64,000 bases of DNA. Origin: Anaerolineaceae bacterium UBA4890. GTDB lineage: Bacteria > Chloroflexota > Anaerolineae > Anaerolineales > Anaerolineaceae. The translations under genes and the position numbers were made by a program. Below are positions 36,565 to 46,195 of this stretch, piece after piece. Numbering within the stretch: the first letter of the stretch is position 1; each line of letters starts with the position of its first letter. The stretch covers positions 1-64,000 of the forward strand of contig DHCY01000025.1 of assembly GCA_002399085.1 (NCBI GenBank). Reading direction: 5' to 3'. Under the pieces are notes generated by a model. The model saw only the letters and a list, made by a program, of their open reading frames with translations. It did not search any database and had not been told where the DNA came from.

Positions 36565-38340
36565 TCACCATCCTATCAACACGCTAATGCTTGGAATTTC
36601 TAATTCTTTATCGTTTGTATTTGAATTATTTATCACGCTGTTAAGTGGATTGTAAATTTGGGACATTAATAGCGAATAGGCTCTCTCGTCTTCCACCTGG
36701 ATTGAATCCCAAAAGGAATTAAAATATTTCAAATGATTCTCCGGATACGAGTTCTTATCTTTATCATGAAACACCTGGACCGTTGAAAACCTTAGTTTAA
36801 TGCGCTCCCATATATCCTCCCAATTTTCTGGTACTCCATACGTTCCGTGATATTCTTTGGATGGGCTGGCAGGTCGGTTTCCAATGATGAACAAGCAGGC
36901 ATTCTTATTTCCTCCTGGAGGAATATTCGCAATCTCTTTGAAAACCAGTTCAAGTCTTCCTGGAAAAAGATGAGGACCCGGACCACTCATCCTCAAACTG
37001 TTCAGTTCCTTTTCAATCCTAACGCTGTCACCAGCAAGGCATGTATAAACTGGAGGCCACTTTATCGGTCGATTAGCACCTTGAGGGATAACATCACAAG
37101 AGTATGAGCAAAGATAGTAACGGATGTCGAACCGATTGGTGTGCTTTTCAATCACCTCTATCAAACTTTTGGCGAAATCCTTCCTGGCATCAAACTCTTT
37201 CTGCTTATCAACAATCGTGTCGAGTATCAAAAAGATCTCAATTGTGGGTCTTTTAAGATTCACTTTAATTGGCAGATCTGTCAAATCTTTCAAATAAGTA
37301 ACTGGTTCTTCGTTCACGGTGATGCTGTCCAGGTTCCTGCTGCCGATTCGGACGTCGACCTCTTGAGTTCCGCCAGGTGCTAATTCCTGGTAGATTGCCC
37401 AATGATTTTGATCGGGCGAAAATTTACCGGTATAAAAAAGGAGTCTTGACTTGGTACTTTGTAAAGAATTTGATTTCAGGGAGATTTTTACTGCTTGGTC
37501 AGGTTTAATGAATTCGGTCCCTGGAAAAATGGCTAAATCGTTGTAAGTAACATTTCCATTTTTGTCAGTAATTGCCGACAATACCATTACATCCTCACCG
37601 AAGGGAGCGGTATCACACAAATTCTGGATCAGTTTTTGAAAAGACTGGATTGGTGGGTAAAGAATTCTCTCGGGTTGATACTTGTAAGTGTTTTTGATAA
37701 ACTCGTCGAGCGTCTTGCTGTGGGGTGCATTGTGGTAGACCGTTGCATGAATAAGTTTATTGACCCCACTTAGTTTGTCTTTAAGGTTTCCATTGAACCA
37801 ACTGGGTGTCGGCGTTTTGTTACCTGTCAACAACTGAAAACTCCGATGCTCCGTTGCTTCCGAAAACTCCATACCCCAATTAATGCTCTCAAGTCTTTCA
37901 ACGATGATCTCGGATTTTTTATGGCTAATATTAACCAGGGTTATATGGTCGGTATTGTCATCAAGAATGGTGATTGTTTTTCCTGGAATCTGTACAAGGT
38001 CACGGAACCGGTTTTCTAGTTGAAGAAGACCAAGATTTCGCTTTTCATCTTCTTTTTCGGGAGTATTTACCCTCAGATTTAAGAGATTTATCCGTTTTTC
38101 CAAATCCTCAAAATCATTAGTGCCGTGGGCAGATTTTGCTCCATTGACGAGAAGCTTTTGTTTTTCTTTTTTCTGAATTTCAAATGTCTGGTCAATCCCA
38201 ATCGTAATCACACCCGGCTCTTCGTTTAACGGAAGAGAACACAGTTCACAGCGCAAAGTGCCATCCACAAACGGTTCTGCACAACCAGGACAAAATTTGC
38301 TATCCACTTGATTGGAGTCCATTTCTCCCTGTTCCTCCAT
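36565..38340 (-). CDS. Zinc-ribbon protein with C-terminal vWA-like domain
   Basis: Residues 17-34 form a zinc ribbon (C17, C20, C31, C34). The middle 300 residues have no recognisable motif. The region from about residue 365 reads TIEIFLILDTIVDKQ, then KSLIEVIEKHTNRFDIRYYL and, further on, ACLFIIGNRPAS, consistent with a von Willebrand A-type fold with a degenerate MIDAS (DTIVD instead of DxSxS). The vWA-like domain probably serves as a protein-interaction platform linking the GTPase to the AAA-protease. AGGAAA precedes the ATG. The 165 bases upstream (38341-38505) show no clear promoter. Confidence 0.65.
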   Translation of the reverse strand: MEEQGEMDSNQVDSKFCPGCAEPFVDGTLRCELCSLPLNEEPGVITIGIDQTFEIQKKEKQKLLVNGAKSAHGTNDFEDLEKRINLLNLRVNTPEKEDEKRNLGLLQLENRFRDLVQIPGKTITILDDNTDHITLVNISHKKSEIIVERLESINWGMEFSEATEHRSFQLLTGNKTPTPSWFNGNLKDKLSGVNKLIHATVYHNAPHSKTLDEFIKNTYKYQPERILYPPIQSFQKLIQNLCDTAPFGEDVMVLSAITDKNGNVTYNDLAIFPGTEFIKPDQAVKISLKSNSLQSTKSRLLFYTGKFSPDQNHWAIYQELAPGGTQEVDVRIGSRNLDSITVNEEPVTYLKDLTDLPIKVNLKRPTIEIFLILDTIVDKQKEFDARKDFAKSLIEVIEKHTNRFDIRYYLCSYSCDVIPQGANRPIKWPPVYTCLAGDSVRIEKELNSLRMSGPGPHLFPGRLELVFKEIANIPPGGNKNACLFIIGNRPASPSKEYHGTYGVPENWEDIWERIKLRFSTVQVFHDKDKNSYPENHLKYFNSFWDSIQVEDERAYSLLMSQIYNPLNSVINNSNTNDKELEIPSISVLIGW

Positions 38341-38505
38341 ACTATTTCCTGTCCAATCTAAAGGAGCATTGCTCAGTCTGAGTTAACAATTCTCCACTTG
38401 TTGAGTAAGGCAATTTTACCTCCACTCCAAAGCTCTCCTCGTGTAAACTACATTGGGACTGGCAATAATTATCGACAATCTTACCATGCGCGTTCAATTA
38501 TTTAC

Positions 38506-41500
38506 TCAATTTTCCTGCGGATTGATACCAAAGAGTTTGTGCACCAGGGTGATGTTAGTGGCGAAATTCATCTGGGCACGTGTATCTTTGGCGCCTGAAC
38601 AAAGCACCCCAATCACTTTACGGTCTTCCTTCCGGACCACTGGTCCACCACTGTTTCCATGCGTTACCGGGTTTGTTATCTGGATTATCCGATTGTTGTC
38701 CCGCAGTGAGCTGACCGTTCCGTCAGAGACAGTGATCTCCTGACCAAATTGTTCACCAAGAGGATATCCGAAGGTCAGCACTTCTGTCGAGCGTTGAATG
38801 ATTTCGTCTTCCCTTATCAACGGTAGATATGGGTAAGACCTCGTGACCGGCAACGTTAGTATTGCCAGGTCACTCTCTTCGTCGAAACCAAGTAATGTTG
38901 CCTGCAACTCTGCTTCTGTATCATTCATACGGAATTTAAACTTATCAGACGATTCGACCACATGGTACGCCGTCATCAGTAATCCTTCGGGGGAAACGAT
39001 AAACGCCGAGCCTGTACCACGTTGTGATGCATCTTTCGTACTTTCCACCTTCAGAAGTCCGACCGCTTCAGTGACGGAATCGAGGTTAGGCAATGTCGTT
39101 TCCGAGGGGAGATGGGAGACGAGGTCGAAATGCCTGTAATCAATAACGCTCTCAATATTCAATTCTGCAAGAATTGAGTTGAGGTCTTCGGGCAGGAAGG
39201 TTTTCAACTCTTCAGAGTCGAATGTCTTTACATAACGCTCATTTTGACAATCCCGCAGCCTCTCAAAGAGAGCGATTGCATTTCGCGCGTTTCGATATCC
39301 TGAACCTTGTTGATATCTTAATGTATCGAAATATGTTTGGATTTGTGGCAACATGGCAGTTGGCAGGAAAATTTTGTAATCATCACAACGGCGCTTGAAA
39401 ATCTCTACCAGTTCAACTGAAGTGAAGTCTTCAAAGAGTATTTCTGTGGTGAACCGCGGACCCAGACCAGCGTCACTCCGCAAAAAATTATCCACGCCAC
39501 CAGGATAGCCAGCAATGATGATCACTACCCGGTCTTTATAGGTGTCCATGAATTTCATAAGGGTGCTTGTTGCTTCCCGCCTGTAATCTATGCCACTCTC
39601 ATTAGTTGCCGCCAGGTTGTGGACTTCGTCAATCATCAAGACTCCGTCCAGTGACTCCTTGAATTGTTCCATCGCGATACCTGGTGTGTGTCCAACATAC
39701 CTGCCAATCAGATCTTCAGGACGAACCACCTTGGTCTTTTCCTTGGTGATCATGCCAAGTTGTTTTAGCATATTTGCGTATAAGTAGGCAACTGTTGTCT
39801 TCCCGGTCCCGGTGTTGCCCTTGAATACCAGATTAAGCGGTGAGTTAGCGACAGGTTGACCGAGTTCTTCGCGGGCTTTCTTGGCGAGCAGGTTGTTCCG
39901 CAGCTTTGTGATGTCTTTTTTTACCGATTGTAATCCTACTAATTTGTTCAGTTCTTCCATGAGTATTTCCTCCCTCGGGTTATCAGGTGGCAAGAAACAA
40001 TTGTATTTCTCAGGGATGTGATCAATCGTCAGCATTCGATCAGGTTTAGTCCCATTTTCATGATGCACCGCCAGATAGCGCTCGTAGACTTCTTCTGCAA
40101 GCGTTTCCATCGCACCAGCGTTTCCAAACGTTAAAGGATCCCGTGTCTTGTAAATCCCTTCAATTATCCTGATCATTTGTTCTTCAAATGAGTTTGTCCT
40201 GTTAAGTCCCTCCCTTTCCAACCACCGGGTGATGACTTCATAAAGCCCTTCAGGATTAAGATCATTAAAGATGATCCTGTTTCTTGCAGGAATTCTTCGT
40301 GACATGCCTGCTTGTTTTTTGTTTTCCAAAAAGTCCTTCATCTGGTGTTCGTATCCGGCAACAATTAAAGCAAAGCGGCTTCTGTGCTTCACCATTAGTG
40401 TAACCAGTGTGTCGATGACCTTCTGACCAGTACCGAAACTATCCGCATCTGCTAACCGGTAGGCTTCATCAATAAACAAGACACCATCCAACGCTTCTTG
40501 AACAAACTCTTCAGTTTGCCTGCTCGTAGCATCATCAGTCCCTTTCATAAAGTCCTCCGGAGCTTTCGAAACCACGTGACCCTTTTTCAGCGCTCCGATA
40601 TCTCGAAGCACTTCTCCCATCAATTCTGCCACAGTGGTCTTGCCAGTGCCGGGGTTTCCAAGAAAAGCCATGTGCATAAAGGGTGACGGGTTGCTGCTTT
40701 TCCCGGTTTTAATACGGGCATTTAAATCTCGGTAGTATATCGATCTCGACTCAATTTGATGTTTAATTTCCTCCATTCCTACCATGTCGTCAAGTGTTTC
40801 TTGCCACGTTAGTGTGGCATTGGGTCTTGCTGAACTCAATTTTGGAGTGACGTGATGGAGGCAAATTTCCTTGATGCGGGGTTGCTTCAATTCGTGCATC
40901 CATGTTAATAGAGGTTTACCATCATTGGCAATCAAGGTACCCATTTTGTCGAATTGCTGCCAATCGATCTCTTTGGAATGTGACAGACGAATATAATTTA
41001 GCATTCTTTTAACTTCTTCATCACCAGCAGGCGGAACCTTGAAGCAATACTCCTCTAATTCATTGCCATGGGAATTTTGCACGTAGTTCCGGAATTCATC
41101 AATTGGTAATGTGTTATTGTCTTCGTTTAATGACTTATGCAGGTTCTCGCATGAAAAAACCATCACGCAAAGATTCTTGTTTCTGGTTGGCAGTGTTCCC
41201 CATCTTCCTATCCGAATTTCACTCGGTCTGTTTAGGAAATCGAGAGTCTGTTCTGCCTGCGTGATTACGATAGCCGTTTGAACTTTCTCGTCTCGCATTA
41301 GATTGTCGAGAAGCATTACAGCACTGGGATCATCCATTCTTGAATATCCTGTTGCGGGCTGGTTTTGTTTTTGAGAAGTTGCCGGTTCAGGAGTACCGAC
41401 TTTTCGGTTTCCTAACGGACCCGATAAGCCGGCAGTCAAGTTCTGCGATCGGGGTGTTTGTTGTCCTTGCTGCGGAGAAGTCAGGGTTCGGGAATCCTCA

Positions 41501-41697
41501 TCCATAAAATACAGGCGACGATCGTAGCCAAAAAACACGATTCTTTTATATCCTTGAGCGCGTAATATCTCAAAAATTGCCTGATCAAAATTGATTTCCC
41601 TGTAGTCTGTCGTGAGAAACAAGTCCTGGGTGTTTTGCCCATAAATAAAGGCAATTCGTCTACTGCTTAGCTTTTCTAATTTTGCTAATCGTTCCAT
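38506..41697 (-). CDS. Double AAA+ ATPase (CbxX/SpoVK type) fused to a trypsin-like serine protease
   Basis: A 1063-residue fusion. An N-terminal region of about 110 residues of unknown fold and a linker precede two CbxX/CfqX-type AAA+ modules. Walker A sequences GNPGTGKTTVA (about 345) and GNTGTGKTTVA (about 626) have Walker B partners FIDEAYRL (about 405) and MIDEVHNL (about 687). The C-terminal 190 residues are a trypsin/HtrA-like protease with a complete triad: H912 in TAYHVVES, D943 in SDLAIL and S1016 in HGNSGGPVV. No signal peptide is present, so it works in the cytoplasm. It could be a remodelling ATPase feeding a built-in protease. GGAGGT precedes the ATG at 41697. Confidence 0.92.
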   Translation of the reverse strand: MERLAKLEKLSSRRIAFIYGQNTQDLFLTTDYREINFDQAIFEILRAQGYKRIVFFGYDRRLYFMDEDSRTLTSPQQGQQTPRSQNLTAGLSGPLGNRKVGTPEPATSQKQNQPATGYSRMDDPSAVMLLDNLMRDEKVQTAIVITQAEQTLDFLNRPSEIRIGRWGTLPTRNKNLCVMVFSCENLHKSLNEDNNTLPIDEFRNYVQNSHGNELEEYCFKVPPAGDEEVKRMLNYIRLSHSKEIDWQQFDKMGTLIANDGKPLLTWMHELKQPRIKEICLHHVTPKLSSARPNATLTWQETLDDMVGMEEIKHQIESRSIYYRDLNARIKTGKSSNPSPFMHMAFLGNPGTGKTTVAELMGEVLRDIGALKKGHVVSKAPEDFMKGTDDATSRQTEEFVQEALDGVLFIDEAYRLADADSFGTGQKVIDTLVTLMVKHRSRFALIVAGYEHQMKDFLENKKQAGMSRRIPARNRIIFNDLNPEGLYEVITRWLEREGLNRTNSFEEQMIRIIEGIYKTRDPLTFGNAGAMETLAEEVYERYLAVHHENGTKPDRMLTIDHIPEKYNCFLPPDNPREEILMEELNKLVGLQSVKKDITKLRNNLLAKKAREELGQPVANSPLNLVFKGNTGTGKTTVAYLYANMLKQLGMITKEKTKVVRPEDLIGRYVGHTPGIAMEQFKESLDGVLMIDEVHNLAATNESGIDYRREATSTLMKFMDTYKDRVVIIIAGYPGGVDNFLRSDAGLGPRFTTEILFEDFTSVELVEIFKRRCDDYKIFLPTAMLPQIQTYFDTLRYQQGSGYRNARNAIALFERLRDCQNERYVKTFDSEELKTFLPEDLNSILAELNIESVIDYRHFDLVSHLPSETTLPNLDSVTEAVGLLKVESTKDASQRGTGSAFIVSPEGLLMTAYHVVESSDKFKFRMNDTEAELQATLLGFDEESDLAILTLPVTRSYPYLPLIREDEIIQRSTEVLTFGYPLGEQFGQEITVSDGTVSSLRDNNRIIQITNPVTHGNSGGPVVRKEDRKVIGVLCSGAKDTRAQMNFATNITLVHKLFGINPQEN

Positions 41698-41736
41698 TCC
41701 ACGACCTCCAGGCAACTCTCACTAAAGGATGACTTC

Positions 41737-43194
41737 CTAAATACGCTGGTTCATTTCGCGTGCCGGTCTTACTGGTTGAGCGGGTGTCGGCGTTGTTTTG
41801 CGTTTCCTCACCTCTTCCAGGTCGCTGTTTTCCTTAGAGGGCAGTTGGCTTGCGGTCACAGGCTGTTCAACCTGGTAACCCGCTTCACGTAAACTGCCAG
41901 CAATTCCTTCCATCTGCAGCCTGCGCTCTTGTTCTGATCTTGGTAACTCTTCGATCGTGTCCACTGTCACTCTTTCATCATCCCCTTCTGAGGTGATAGT
42001 GATCACTACTTTGTCACCTGAAAGGTTCTTGACATGAGCGACAACGCTTTCCCTAAGATCTTCACCGACGTAGGTCGCACCATCTGGGGCGAAACCGTTA
42101 CCTTCAATCAGGCTTGCCATGGCGGTGTCAGCGATGCTAACCCTGTTTTGAGAGCGCAGAATGCTTTCCTGGACAGCTTCATTGATGGCTTCGAGAGAAT
42201 TTTGTTCTCCGGGGAGTTGTTCGGCTAACCTTTTCATTTCTGGTATGCTGAGAGCTGAATTTTCGCTCTCTACTTCCGCCAAAATCTTCCGAATTTTCTC
42301 CTCCAGCTTTCCAAGCCGCCCCCGAGCCCAATAATCAGCCTGGGAAATCTCGCTGCTTTTATCCTCAATTTGTGGAACGGATTTGCTAACCTCTATGGCA
42401 TCTAACAAAGCGTTGGCAATATTGGTAACCTGGGTTTTCCAATGAGTCCATTCTGCTTCCATTTCCTCTAGCCTGATCCTCAACGCGGAAAGGTCATTAA
42501 CGCTCACTACCGCGATCGCCAGAGCAGAGTCAGGGACATTTTGATTGAGGATTCGGGTTGCGGAACTGATCTGTTGATCAATCCGTGCCAATTCACCCGG
42601 GAGGAAACGCTCGTGTTGGTAGTGACCGCGGATAAAATCGCCGATAATCGTACAATCGCGGATACATTCTTCGGCAAAAATCCGACTTCGTTCTTTATCC
42701 GCCTTGATACCATCGATCTGGTGCTGAATTTCAGCGTCTGCCTTCCTTCTGGCTTGTTGTTCTTTATTGATTTTGCTATTAAGGTCTTTTGCCTGTTCTT
42801 CAATCTGCTTATCCAGACCTTTAATCCGAGATTCAATCTGCTCGTCTCGTTTGATCTGAGCCTGCTTGACTGCATCGAGTTGACCTTGCAGTTCTTTCCT
42901 GGTTGCTTCGTTTTCAGCTTCTGCTCTCGCAGCCTGGGCGGCTATCTTTCGAGCCGATTCGACTTCAATTCTACGAATTGTTTCACTCGCATTTTCAAGC
43001 TCGCGCTGATACTCCTGTTGACGCTGCTGGATAGGGCGAATACGAGCTTCCGCGTTTTGTTCTGCAATCCGGATGCTACTTTCAATCAGTCGGGGTAGAT
43101 CTTGCCGGACTCTGGAAAGCTCCCTGGCTTGCTCTCTTAGTTTGCTTAACTCATCCTGTCTGATAGATACCGTTGTATATTTCCTCCCACTCAT
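41737..43194 (-). CDS. Long coiled-coil protein of the accessory system
   Basis: A 485-residue protein. Residues 10-175 form an almost uninterrupted charged coiled coil (RQDELSKLREQAREL; AEAENEATRKELQGQ). A helical middle part follows and then a small alpha/beta segment (about 385-440; KVVITITSEGDDERVTVDTI) with an MEGIAGSLREAGYQV helix. The C-terminus is disordered and Pro/Thr-rich. No catalytic motif is seen. AAAAGGAGAA precedes the ATG, and a system promoter lies 31-59 bases upstream, so this gene and those after it can be expressed separately. Confidence 0.75.
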   Translation of the reverse strand: MSGRKYTTVSIRQDELSKLREQARELSRVRQDLPRLIESSIRIAEQNAEARIRPIQQRQQEYQRELENASETIRRIEVESARKIAAQAARAEAENEATRKELQGQLDAVKQAQIKRDEQIESRIKGLDKQIEEQAKDLNSKINKEQQARRKADAEIQHQIDGIKADKERSRIFAEECIRDCTIIGDFIRGHYQHERFLPGELARIDQQISSATRILNQNVPDSALAIAVVSVNDLSALRIRLEEMEAEWTHWKTQVTNIANALLDAIEVSKSVPQIEDKSSEISQADYWARGRLGKLEEKIRKILAEVESENSALSIPEMKRLAEQLPGEQNSLEAINEAVQESILRSQNRVSIADTAMASLIEGNGFAPDGATYVGEDLRESVVAHVKNLSGDKVVITITSEGDDERVTVDTIEELPRSEQERRLQMEGIAGSLREAGYQVEQPVTASQLPSKENSDLEEVRKRKTTPTPAQPVRPAREMNQRI

Positions 43195-43224
43195 GGCAAT
43201 TCTCCTTTTTTGTTGTTAATAAAT

Positions 43225-43253
43225 ATATGTTCAAAATTGTGAAAAATGTGACA
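43225..43253 (-). promoter_or_regulatory. System promoter 1 (TGTCACA-N16-ACATAT)
   Basis: On the leftward strand TGTCACA (plus 43247-43253) is separated by 16 bases from ACATAT (43225-43230), with AATT at spacer positions 9-12. It lies between the radical-SAM gene and the coiled-coil gene at 43194. It is one of five sites of identical layout in the accessory block. Confidence 0.75.
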
Positions 43254-43264
43254 GGTTAGTTTTG

Positions 43265-43909
43265 TTATTGAAAGTCCTTTAATCGCTTCGCTAAAAACTC
43301 GTTGATAGATTTGGAAGGAAGTCCGACCATCAAAAGTTCTTCAACCCCTTCTTTGGATATTTCCACTTTTCTAGAATTTGCTTCAAACTCATATTCTTTA
43401 AGTCGGTTGGTAAGGAAAATTACACGCTGATTCGAACTCCCTCGCAGACCGCGTTCATCATCCAGTTCCTCCTTGTAAGGTCCGTCGATTAGAACATCCA
43501 GATACTGTAGAAACTGCGCGCGTTCGGGATGGGTTTGGTCTGAAACTATTTCCTCAAAAGTAAAGCCTGTGTAACAAATTAAGTCAACATCCTTGTGCTT
43601 TCGACATTCGCAAACCAATTCAATGAGTTGTGTTGCCTGGAGCAGAGGTTCACCCCCGGATATGGTTATGCCAGTAATTTGCGGATCCTGAAGCAGGAGG
43701 TACGCGAGCTCTTGTGGGCTCGCTTCATTCGCCACTTTTTCTTCAGCCCATTTCTTTGAGATACAGCCCGCACAATTTCTTGGACAACCCTGGACCCACA
43801 AAACAGAACGATAGCCCGGTCCCAAAGCATAGGTGCCACAATGGTAATGAGCATAATTGATTGTTGATTGCCCGGAAACAGAACGGTTATTCTCCTGGTG
43901 TAGTTGCAT
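43265..43909 (-). CDS. Small radical-SAM protein, NrdG/activating-enzyme type
   Basis: A 214-residue 4Fe-4S radical-SAM protein. C42, C46 and C49 form the CxxxCxxC cluster motif (WVQGCPRNCAGC), and GITISGGEPLLQ is the SAM-binding GGE motif. Its layout matches the activating enzymes of anaerobic ribonucleotide reductase and pyruvate formate-lyase. No glycyl radical enzyme is encoded nearby, so its substrate may be a protein of this system. The C-terminal 50 residues are an extension. It overlaps the upstream coiled-coil gene by 23 bases, which suggests translational coupling. Confidence 0.85.
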   Translation of the reverse strand: MQLHQENNRSVSGQSTINYAHYHCGTYALGPGYRSVLWVQGCPRNCAGCISKKWAEEKVANEASPQELAYLLLQDPQITGITISGGEPLLQATQLIELVCECRKHKDVDLICYTGFTFEEIVSDQTHPERAQFLQYLDVLIDGPYKEELDDERGLRGSSNQRVIFLTNRLKEYEFEANSRKVEISKEGVEELLMVGLPSKSINEFLAKRLKDFQ

Positions 43910-44816
43910 TCTTCTTACCCAGCATGATAGCTAAACTTTTGTCCGTTTTCTTCAATCTGTCGTCTATTTCATTGAATTCGGTTTCTAAATCTTCTGGTAA
44001 ATTGAAATTGCTGATGCCCTCGGCGGCTTTTTTGTTTTCCTCATAATGCCGCGCTAATGCCTCTTTTTTCTTTGTAAACTCAGTTTGCAACCTGATCTTC
44101 TGTTTATCGATCGCCTCCTTTTCTTTATCCAGGGTGTCAATTTCATTTTTTAGCCTGGCAATTTCTGCTGAATTCGCATTTACTTCAGTTTTGAGTGCTG
44201 CTATTTTTTTTGTTAAGCCCTCAATTTGGCTCCCTTTTTCTCCAACCAGGTGCTTTTGCACTTCTTCCAGTGTTTCTTGAAAAATTTGCAGGTTCTGGAG
44301 CAGAACATTTGTACTGGTGCTGACTTTTACCACGCCGGGATAATTTGTGATTAGGGCTGCGATTTTTTCAGTGAGTTCCTCCAGCTCTTCCTCGGGAACT
44401 CCTTTTATCTTCTCGAGTTCAGCTAACTGAATTTGTTTCTCGTTGTACTCATTCTCCCGTTGTTTTAGGGTCTCAGCTGTAGTTTGTGCATCTGTTAGGA
44501 TTTTGTCGATGCTCTCAATTTCCTTTTGCTTTTCTTCCAGCTGCTCAACGAGCTTTCCCCGCAGCGCCAGGAGCCCCCCTTTTTGAACCAGGATAGACTC
44601 CAGGCAGGGTAGTGCATCTTTTAAAGAGCCATTCAACTGGTTGATCATCACAGCTTTTTGGACATCTGTGATGTTTTTTTGGTTTTTGCCACCACACCAC
44701 TTCGCTACATCTGCAATCAGAATTGGAAGGGTTCTTACTTGATCATCCTCTGTCTTAAGAGATAAGCATTGACTAACACGAGTGATTCTATCTGCGGATT
44801 CATCTGTCATGTCCAT
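43887..44816 (-). CDS. Coiled-coil protein paired with the actin-like ATPase
   Basis: A 309-residue, largely alpha-helical protein. The N-terminal 95 residues are a compact helical part. Residues 95-285 are strongly coiled-coil, in two stretches (EEKQKEIESIDKILTDAQ; NSAEIARLKNEIDTLDKEKE). The start at 44816 overlaps the stop of the actin-like ATPase gene by 17 bases and is preceded by GAGAGGG. The arrangement resembles filament ATPase plus adaptor pairs such as ParM/ParR or MreB partners, but no DNA-binding domain is recognisable. Confidence 0.7.
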   Translation of the reverse strand: MDMTDESADRITRVSQCLSLKTEDDQVRTLPILIADVAKWCGGKNQKNITDVQKAVMINQLNGSLKDALPCLESILVQKGGLLALRGKLVEQLEEKQKEIESIDKILTDAQTTAETLKQRENEYNEKQIQLAELEKIKGVPEEELEELTEKIAALITNYPGVVKVSTSTNVLLQNLQIFQETLEEVQKHLVGEKGSQIEGLTKKIAALKTEVNANSAEIARLKNEIDTLDKEKEAIDKQKIRLQTEFTKKKEALARHYEENKKAAEGISNFNLPEDLETEFNEIDDRLKKTDKSLAIMLGKKNATTPGE

Positions 44817-46170
44817 TTACCCTCTCAAATTTCATAATCATAGCTTGGTCCGTATTATTTCTTAATTCAAAACCAACCTTTCCGAAACGATCCATATTAA
44901 TGACAAGGTCATAATTACCACACTCAATTTCCCTTGTGAGAGAGAAATCCTTGTCTCCGTATGATAGCATCAACGATGGGACGGATTCGCTCACAACAAT
45001 ACGGCACAACTTGTACGGATTACTGCTTGAAAGGTAATTAACTGGTGATGTTATCTTGTACTCGTTTTCTATCTTTCCGTTAACCAGTCTTGGACCTTTG
45101 TAAGTTATGGCTTTGTCAATTGCCTCAAAAACCCTGATATCTCCTGCGGCAATCCTGACTGCACCTTCAGAAATGGTATGTTTCGGATTATCTGAAATGA
45201 TCATATATTCTTTGCAAATATTGACTTTGTGGTTTTCGATGCTGGTTGTGAAAAGGTCTTTAAACCCATCCGGTGAAGCTCCCGCACCTGTGACAAAAAT
45301 GGGCGTTGTGGTAGCTATATTCTCACTCAAGAAATCATCAATAGAAGCAAGCACCTTAGTAATGAAGCTGTGATACTGTTCGTGAACGACCCCAACATTC
45401 AAGACCTTCCCTGCATCCCCAAAGGTAAAGAAATTTTGATCATGAATTCCACGTTCCGTTTTTAAAATTTCACCGCCTTCCAGAGTCTTTACAAACTCTA
45501 AGCCGGTCTTATAGCCGCCATTTTCCAGTTGTTGCAAGAAGTCATCACGGAAACGAATGCGATACGGTTCCAAAAAAGGTTTATCCTTTATTGCAACATA
45601 TTCAGGAAAGGTTTCCAGAAGCCTGGTTTGGAATACTTGCCAACCGAGATTTTCAATCCGTTTGGTTTTTTTAATCTGGATAGCCTTGTTCACAAACGTG
45701 CATAAACCCAGCTTCAGTGCTGAGTATCCAAGGTCGCAAACCACAAGTCGGTCAGTATCTTGATACTTCGTTTTGTACATAGCAGCAGCGCATATCACTT
45801 CATCCAGATCTACAACTTTCGCATTTTGGAAGGCGTTATTAACAGCGGAGATGATAGATTTGACATTGATACCATTGCCTGTAATTGCCACACCGACCTG
45901 CTCGACCGTGGAGCCGCCGATACCTGCCAGCATGCTTTCAAGGTGTTTTTCTCGAACACTCTGCCCTTCAAGCAGTTCTACACCGAAAGGAATATTCTCG
46001 TGTCGATCAAGGTAATTCAAAATTGCCTGTTCCCCAACTGAGACTACTTTCTTTTCATCAGGGTAGTATAGAACCCTCGTTGGAACCTCGGTGAATTCGA
46101 CCGATCCGTCTTCTGACTTCTTAGACATCTTGATCGAGTATGTGCCAATGTCGAGCCCAATTACAGCCAT
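44800..46170 (-). CDS. Actin/Hsp70-fold (ParM-like) ATPase
   Basis: A 456-residue ASKHA-superfamily ATPase. Phosphate-1 motif is GLDIGTYSIK at residues 4-13. Phosphate-2 is VVCDLGYSALKLGLC (about 160-175). The adenosine motif is PIFVTGAGASPDGF (about 288). A final segment of about 90 residues (from about 370) is all-beta and outside the ATPase core, unlike ParM. It could form a dynamic filament or act as a nucleotide switch like a chaperone. The start at 46170 is fixed by AAAGGTGGG upstream. The DUF4258-like gene ends 25 bases before it. Confidence 0.82.
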   Translation of the reverse strand: MAVIGLDIGTYSIKMSKKSEDGSVEFTEVPTRVLYYPDEKKVVSVGEQAILNYLDRHENIPFGVELLEGQSVREKHLESMLAGIGGSTVEQVGVAITGNGINVKSIISAVNNAFQNAKVVDLDEVICAAAMYKTKYQDTDRLVVCDLGYSALKLGLCTFVNKAIQIKKTKRIENLGWQVFQTRLLETFPEYVAIKDKPFLEPYRIRFRDDFLQQLENGGYKTGLEFVKTLEGGEILKTERGIHDQNFFTFGDAGKVLNVGVVHEQYHSFITKVLASIDDFLSENIATTTPIFVTGAGASPDGFKDLFTTSIENHKVNICKEYMIISDNPKHTISEGAVRIAAGDIRVFEAIDKAITYKGPRLVNGKIENEYKITSPVNYLSSSNPYKLCRIVVSESVPSLMLSYGDKDFSLTREIECGNYDLVINMDRFGKVGFELRNNTDQAMIMKFERVNGHDR

Positions 46171-46195
46171 AATGCCCACCTTTGTAAGGGATTTG

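Noticed and set aside
43265..43909. Assignment of the radical-SAM gene as nrdG.
   Set aside because: nrdD is not adjacent, and the C-terminal extension and operon context point to a role in the accessory system.
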